From: JACRAO01 sp964490895
Lineage (GTDB): Bacteria; Bdellovibrionota; UBA1018
DNA length: 11,077 nt
Assembly: GCA_964490895.1 (NCBI GenBank)
Contig: CAZBEI010000103.1
Coordinates: forward strand, 1-11,077
Direction of reading: 5' to 3'
The notes under the pieces were generated by a model that was not told where the DNA came from, made no database searches, and was given only the letters and a program-made list of their open reading frames with translations. Made by a program: the position numbers and the translations under genes. Each line of letters starts with the position of its first letter. Position 1 is the first letter of the stretch. Of this stretch, positions 8,422-11,077 are shown piece after piece.

Positions 8422-9079
8422 CTCCAAATACAAACTGAGTGTAATCATTGGGGTCTAAGTAAAACTGAGATGGGCCAAGGCTTCCTTCTAAAAAGGGGTA
8501 GACCAAATCCTTTGCCGTGTTTTCTAGAAAATCAATTTCTTCCTTAATTTTACTTTCGTAGATGGCTTTGCAGCCTTCGGCTTGAGCTCTCTTTTGAGCT
8601 TCTTCGAACAAAAATGGGGATCTATTCTTTCTATCTTCATCTGTAGGGGTGACTAAAAAGCGATCACCAAAATAAGACCAGAACTTTGCCCATGACGCTT
8701 CGTTCATTTTGGTTTTAGGATCCTTCCATCCTGTTTGAATAATCTTTTTTATGAAATCTATTTTTGCAGCTTGGCGATTCGGCTTAAATCTATCATTGGG
8801 ATTGGTGTCAATAGTCGTAAAGTCTTGGTCATTATACTTGTCTGGAAAATTTACAAGTAAGCCTGTTTTATGACCTAATTTGTTGAGATACTTGAGGTGC
8901 CTGGGTGCATCCGAGTTTGCGCCTTTACCATGCACAAAAAAAATGGTTTTAGGAAAAGGCTCCGGTGTTTCAATCAGTGACCCTGCCCCCAAATCAAAGA
9001 AAACAAAATAACAGGGATCAGAAGCCTGAGCCAGTGCTTGGCCTAAAAAAAACAAAGTAAAAAGAATAAATTTTTTCAT
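8414..9079 (-). CDS. Secreted HAD-like protein (putative)
   Basis: A 221-residue exported protein with a standard signal peptide (MKKFILFTLFFLGQALAQA, cleaved around residue 17-19). After it comes FFDLGAGSLIET (27-38), which resembles HAD motif I of the FDLGxTL type. The nucleophile Asp 29 is present, and Gly replaces the second Asp. LNKLGHKTGLLVNFPD (65-80) resembles the helix-strand leading to motif II, with Asn 77. RKNRSPFLFEEA (150-161) sits where the motif III Lys and helix would fall, and KAIYES...EEIDF (171-184) where the acidic motif IV would fall. The match is by eye and incomplete. FFVHGKGANSD (47-57) also recalls an alpha/beta hydrolase oxyanion loop, but no GxSxG nucleophile elbow follows. 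A G6 run sits 4 bases before the ATG as ribosome site. If it is an enzyme it would act in the periplasm or outside. Substrate unknown. Confidence 0.6.
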   Translation of the reverse strand: MKKFILFTLFFLGQALAQASDPCYFVFFDLGAGSLIETPEPFPKTIFFVHGKGANSDAPRHLKYLNKLGHKTGLLVNFPDKYNDQDFTTIDTNPNDRFKPNRQAAKIDFIKKIIQTGWKDPKTKMNEASWAKFWSYFGDRFLVTPTDEDRKNRSPFLFEEAQKRAQAEGCKAIYESKIKEEIDFLENTAKDLVYPFLEGSLGPSQFYLDPNDYTQFVFGGE

Positions 9080-9083
9080 AAGT

Positions 9084-9089
9084 CCCCCC
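9084..9089 (-). promoter_or_regulatory. G-run ribosome binding site of the HAD-like gene
   Basis: On the minus strand TCTCGGGGGG lies 4 bases before the ATG at 9079. Six Gs can pair with the CCUCC of 16S rRNA using a G-U pair. A close copy (CTCGGGGG) precedes the AMIN-like gene. Confidence 0.45.
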
Positions 9090-9103
9090 GAGATGGAGGT
9101 ACT

Positions 9104-9130
9104 CTTATATTAGAAGGAAACTATTGGCAA
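9104..9130 (-). promoter_or_regulatory. Possible weak promoter of the HAD-like gene
   Basis: On the minus strand TTGCCA (9130-9125) and TATAAG (9109-9104) are separated by 15 bases, shorter than the preferred 17. They lie in the 69-base gap after the lipoprotein gene and would start transcription about 20 bases before the ATG. Readthrough from the upstream cluster is equally possible. Confidence 0.25.
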
Positions 9131-9148
9131 GAAAAATAACGCGCGCAC

Positions 9149-9664
9149 TCATTCTGGAGGATTTGATAAAATCGCTACTCTAATTTTTTCTAAGAGGTCA
9201 TTAGAAAGGGTGGCATTGGGCTCATCGGAGGCTTCGTAACCATCGGGTGTTCCATCACCCTTAAGTTTTTCGATTTCTTCCGTGGTATCGACCTTTACTT
9301 CAGCGCCTCCCATCACCTTGTTGGCGATGAGATTAAATTTATACCTTACTTGGAGGTACTGTTTGCGGGGAGAGCCATTGACTTTGTATTCATGGTATTT
9401 ATCTCGAGATTGAGAGTAGACCCAGTCCGTCTCTAGACTTCGCTCAGTTAGTTTTTTCATTTCAAGTGGGTCCACCTCAGAGGGGTCTCGCTCTAAAATT
9501 TTGTGATTTCTGAGGGCAGCTTCGATCCCCTTCCAGACTGCTGGAAAATCATGCTCATACACTGTATGGGTATGGAGTTTTGCATAGGCTTGGGTTTTGA
9601 CTGGAAGCGTACCCGAACAGGCAAAGCTTAAGGATATAAAAATTAAAGATAAAAAAATTCTCAT
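9149..9664 (-). CDS. Outer-membrane lipoprotein of unknown function, possibly BamC-like fold
   Basis: A 171-residue protein with a short signal sequence ending in LSFA-C (Cys 16). This is a loose but acceptable lipobox; Ser at +2 would favour sorting to the outer membrane. The mature part begins with a strand-like segment (HTHTVYEHDF), then VWKGIEAALRNHKILERD (43-60) and LETDWVYSQ (77-85), then alternating strands (QYLQVRYKFNLIA, 102-114). The order 'vW..i..aL....i..d' followed by 't.W' recalls the BamC/YbaY-type lipoprotein fold, but this is a weak by-eye likeness. The C-terminal third is acidic. The start ATG overlaps the upstream gene's stop as ATGA, and GGAG lies 8 bases upstream, so the two are likely coupled in translation and may work together. 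No function is claimed. Confidence 0.8.
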   Translation of the reverse strand: MRIFLSLIFISLSFACSGTLPVKTQAYAKLHTHTVYEHDFPAVWKGIEAALRNHKILERDPSEVDPLEMKKLTERSLETDWVYSQSRDKYHEYKVNGSPRKQYLQVRYKFNLIANKVMGGAEVKVDTTEEIEKLKGDGTPDGYEASDEPNATLSNDLLEKIRVAILSNPPE

Positions 9665-10209
9665 GGTTTACTCCGTTTAGATGGACGTATGTCTACTATG
9701 ATTCGCATGGGATTGGAAAGCTCAAAAACTTCGACCCTTTCTTGACCAGATTTTAGACCGACTACAAAGGTCCAGCGATTTTCTTCTAGGTAGGGGTAGA
9801 GCTCTAAGTGGTCAACCCATTTGCTCTTTTTGAAAGCTTGGATCACTTTTTTAGAGTTAAAAGATAACTTAGGTTTTCCCCATACTGTAAAAATAAGTTG
9901 TTTTTTTAAGGGCGCCACAGCGACATGAAAATAAGGAGGCCTTTCTAGGCCTTTCTTTTCGCCTTCTTCGTTTTTTTCGAGATCTAGGACCAGGCGTTCA
10001 TACTCGGAGTTGGTAGCTCGACGAATGTCTTTGATCACCACGTCTATAATGGCTCTATCTCCTCCTACAAACAAACCTTCGTGGATATAGACATCTGTTT
10101 TTTTAGTCTCTACAGGGTAAACTTTTTCTGGATTTAAAGCGGAAAAAGCATCAGAAAAAGTATAGTGATGGGACAATCCAAAAACTAACAGACCTATAAG
10201 TTTGATCAT
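9661..10209 (-). CDS. Secreted AMIN-like domain protein
   Basis: A 182-residue protein with an N-terminal hydrophobic segment (MIKLIGLLVFGLS), probably a signal peptide cleaved near residue 18-24. Two segments resemble the closing strand of AMIN-type domains: YERLVLDLE (70-78) and VFELSNPMRIIVDIRP (161-176). The second matches the pattern 'nPxRlVvDl' closely. Between them are strand-rich stretches (YFHVAVAP, QLIFTVWGKP, WTFVVGLK). AMIN domains in amidases and secretins bind peptidoglycan or assist septal or outer-membrane targeting, so a periplasmic envelope role is plausible. It ends with a Lys/Arg-rich tail. CTCGGGGG lies 6 bases before the ATG. It is 20 bases from the anchored-protein gene upstream and overlaps the lipoprotein gene downstream by four bases. 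The domain assignment is moderate and the role is unknown. Confidence 0.7.
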   Translation of the reverse strand: MIKLIGLLVFGLSHHYTFSDAFSALNPEKVYPVETKKTDVYIHEGLFVGGDRAIIDVVIKDIRRATNSEYERLVLDLEKNEEGEKKGLERPPYFHVAVAPLKKQLIFTVWGKPKLSFNSKKVIQAFKKSKWVDHLELYPYLEENRWTFVVGLKSGQERVEVFELSNPMRIIVDIRPSKRSKP

Positions 10210-10215
10210 AAATAA

Positions 10216-10220
10216 CCCCC
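10216..10220 (-). promoter_or_regulatory. G-run ribosome binding site of the AMIN-like gene
   Basis: On the minus strand CTCGGGGG sits 6 bases before the ATG at 10209, in the 20-base gap after the anchored-protein gene. It shares the CTCGGGGG core with the site before the HAD-like gene. Confidence 0.4.
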
Positions 10221-10229
10221 GAGGTAAAA

Positions 10230-10949
10230 CTACTTCTTTTTAAGGATTTTAAAAAGAAAAATAAATAAAAAGACACAGCCCAGGCCCAGAGCTAGCCACA
10301 TCCAAATAGAATATTGAGTGGATCTTTTTTGATTTTGTATATCTGAATCCAAAGTCGTCTGTTGTTTTTGTATGGAGTTGTTTTTTGGAACACTGGTTTT
10401 TTCTGTCCCTTTGCTTTCTTGCGTTCGAATGAGCTTTCTTAAGGAGTCCAGTCGCCAAGGCTCGTTTTCGTTAAGGCCGGCACCCACAATGATTTCTTGG
10501 CCAGTCTCATTTTTTGAGAGATTAAACTTGCCCATGATCATTCCTCGGAGAGAGTAGGATCCATCTGTATTTTCTGAGCCTAAGGTGAGGATGACGTCTT
10601 CGCCCTGGTCAAATTTTGCAGTTCCAGAGATTTCCATGCCCTCTCCGTCTTTGATACCTCCTATTTCTCTGATTTTAACCCCATCCGGGAGGTGGCCCTT
10701 AAAGACTTCTGTGACCTGAAATTCGTAATAAGTATAAATCCTCCGGGTTTGGTCCTTTTCCTCAACCCATTGGACAAAATGATTTCCAATTTGGCCTCGG
10801 GCTAGAATGGGAGCCTCCTCCACTTGATCCGGGAAGGGCTGTGGGTCAAAGGAGGTGGAGTGGGCTTGCGCTGAGAACAGGAAAAAGGCAATAAGAAACA
10901 TGGTTAAAACTCTAGTGGGAATATTTCCTATTGTAAACTTACATCGCAA
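10230..10949 (-). CDS. Exported protein with C-terminal membrane anchor, unknown function
   Basis: A 239-residue protein. Starting at TTG (10947-10949), the N-terminus has Arg 2, Lys 4 and Arg 13 and then a hydrophobic core ending FSAQA (25-29), a good signal peptide. The ATG at 10899-10901 would leave only about 13 residues of signal with no basic part. Neither start has a clear ribosome site, so the start is uncertain. The mature domain (about 45-150) is strand-rich: YYEFQVTEVFKGHLPDG (74-90), VKIREIGGIKDG (91-102), FDQGEDVILTLG (113-124) and GMIMGKFNL (136-144). This resembles small beta domains of uncharacterised secreted proteins with an 'EV.KG.LP.G...R..GG' pattern. A Lys/Gln/Ser/Thr-rich linker (about 175-212) leads to a transmembrane helix (214-236) ending in KILKKK. 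Signal, domain, linker, helix and basic tail suggest a protein held in the inner membrane facing the periplasm, or a sorting tail. It heads the envelope cluster. Confidence 0.75.
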   Translation of the reverse strand: MRCKFTIGNIPTRVLTMFLIAFFLFSAQAHSTSFDPQPFPDQVEEAPILARGQIGNHFVQWVEEKDQTRRIYTYYEFQVTEVFKGHLPDGVKIREIGGIKDGEGMEISGTAKFDQGEDVILTLGSENTDGSYSLRGMIMGKFNLSKNETGQEIIVGAGLNENEPWRLDSLRKLIRTQESKGTEKTSVPKNNSIQKQQTTLDSDIQNQKRSTQYSIWMWLALGLGCVFLFIFLFKILKKK

Positions 10950-10968
10950 TAGGTAGTTATTTTTATAC

Positions 10969-11044
10969 GGGTCGCTAGCTCAGTTGGTAGAGCAGTTGAT
11001 TCTTAATCAACGGGTCATAGGTTCAATCCCTATGCGGCCCACCA
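10969..11044 (+). tRNA. tRNA-Lys (anticodon CTT)
   Basis: A complete 76-base cloverleaf. The acceptor stem GGGTCGC pairs with GCGGCCC with one T-G pair. The D arm is GCTC/GAGC. The anticodon stem GTTGA/TCAAC encloses the loop TTCTTAA with anticodon CTT, which reads AAG. The T arm ATAGG/CCTAT encloses TTCAATC. Discriminator A and CCA are encoded in the DNA. It is divergent from the anchored-protein gene; the 67 bases from that gene's internal ATG to the tRNA contain no strong promoter I can identify. Confidence 0.97.
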
Positions 11045-11048
11045 ACCG

Positions 11049-11077
11049 AAGCGTTTCAACATTCAGGCGCTTTCTTC
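11049..11077 (+). terminator. Possible weak terminator after the tRNA (cut by window edge)
   Basis: Five bases after the tRNA, AAGCG (11049-11053) can pair with CGCTT (11068-11072) around a 14-base loop, followed by the T-rich TCTTC at the edge. The stem is short and the tail is truncated, so this is only a possibility. Confidence 0.2.

Noticed and set aside
8422..8480. Sigma-32-type promoter for lon inside the end of the HAD-like gene
   Set aside because: A CCCCAAT sequence resembles the -10 region, but no CTTGAA-like -35 lies at the right distance.
8414..9079. Alpha/beta hydrolase reading of the exported protein, based on FFVHGKG
   Set aside because: No GxSxG nucleophile elbow or Asp/His triad pattern follows, and the flanking segments fit a HAD reading better.
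10902..10968. Promoters in the gap between the anchored-protein gene and the tRNA
   Set aside because: TTGCGA/AAATAT on the minus strand and TTACAT/TTATAC on the plus strand are poor matches. The plus-strand one would place +1 inside the tRNA.

Overview
The window looks like ordinary chromosomal DNA of a Gram-negative bacterium with a moderate, somewhat AT-rich base composition. Most proteins here carry Sec or lipoprotein signals, and there is an RND/TolC-type trans-envelope pump. This style (many secreted proteins of unknown function, compact operons) would fit a Bdellovibrionota/Oligoflexia-like or other delta-type proteobacterium. That placement is an inference; no marker gene here fixes the lineage. 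I see no transposase, integrase, phage gene or CRISPR array.

Left part, plus strand. Bases 1-648 are the 3' part of a gene that starts outside the window and encodes a Cys-rich transglutaminase-like protein. A strong extended -10 promoter follows (680-708). It appears to start transcription exactly on the A of the next ATG, so the following operon probably begins with a leaderless mRNA. The operon (715-5925) has three tightly overlapping genes for a tripartite efflux pump: a short periplasmic adaptor that lacks the usual alpha-hairpin, a 1049-residue RND transporter with an unusual proton-relay set, and a TolC-like outer-membrane factor.

Middle and right part, minus strand. Lon protease (8368-5879) converges on the outer-membrane factor gene, and the two coding regions overlap tail to tail by 47 bases. 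Upstream of lon, in its transcription order, are a secreted HAD-like protein (9079-8414), a lipoprotein (9664-9149), an AMIN-like secreted protein (10209-9661) and a secreted protein with a C-terminal membrane anchor (10949-10230). The last three form a tight cluster of envelope proteins with no function I can name. The short gap in front of lon holds three ATTCTC/GAGAAT arms that could form two mutually exclusive hairpins.

Right edge. A complete tRNA-Lys(CTT) gene with encoded CCA lies at 10969-11044 on the plus strand, divergent from the anchored-protein gene.

The pump proteins should assemble across both membranes. Lon is cytoplasmic and is probably a neighbour rather than a partner. The four other minus-strand proteins all appear to be exported. 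No intergenic stretch exceeds about 70 bases.
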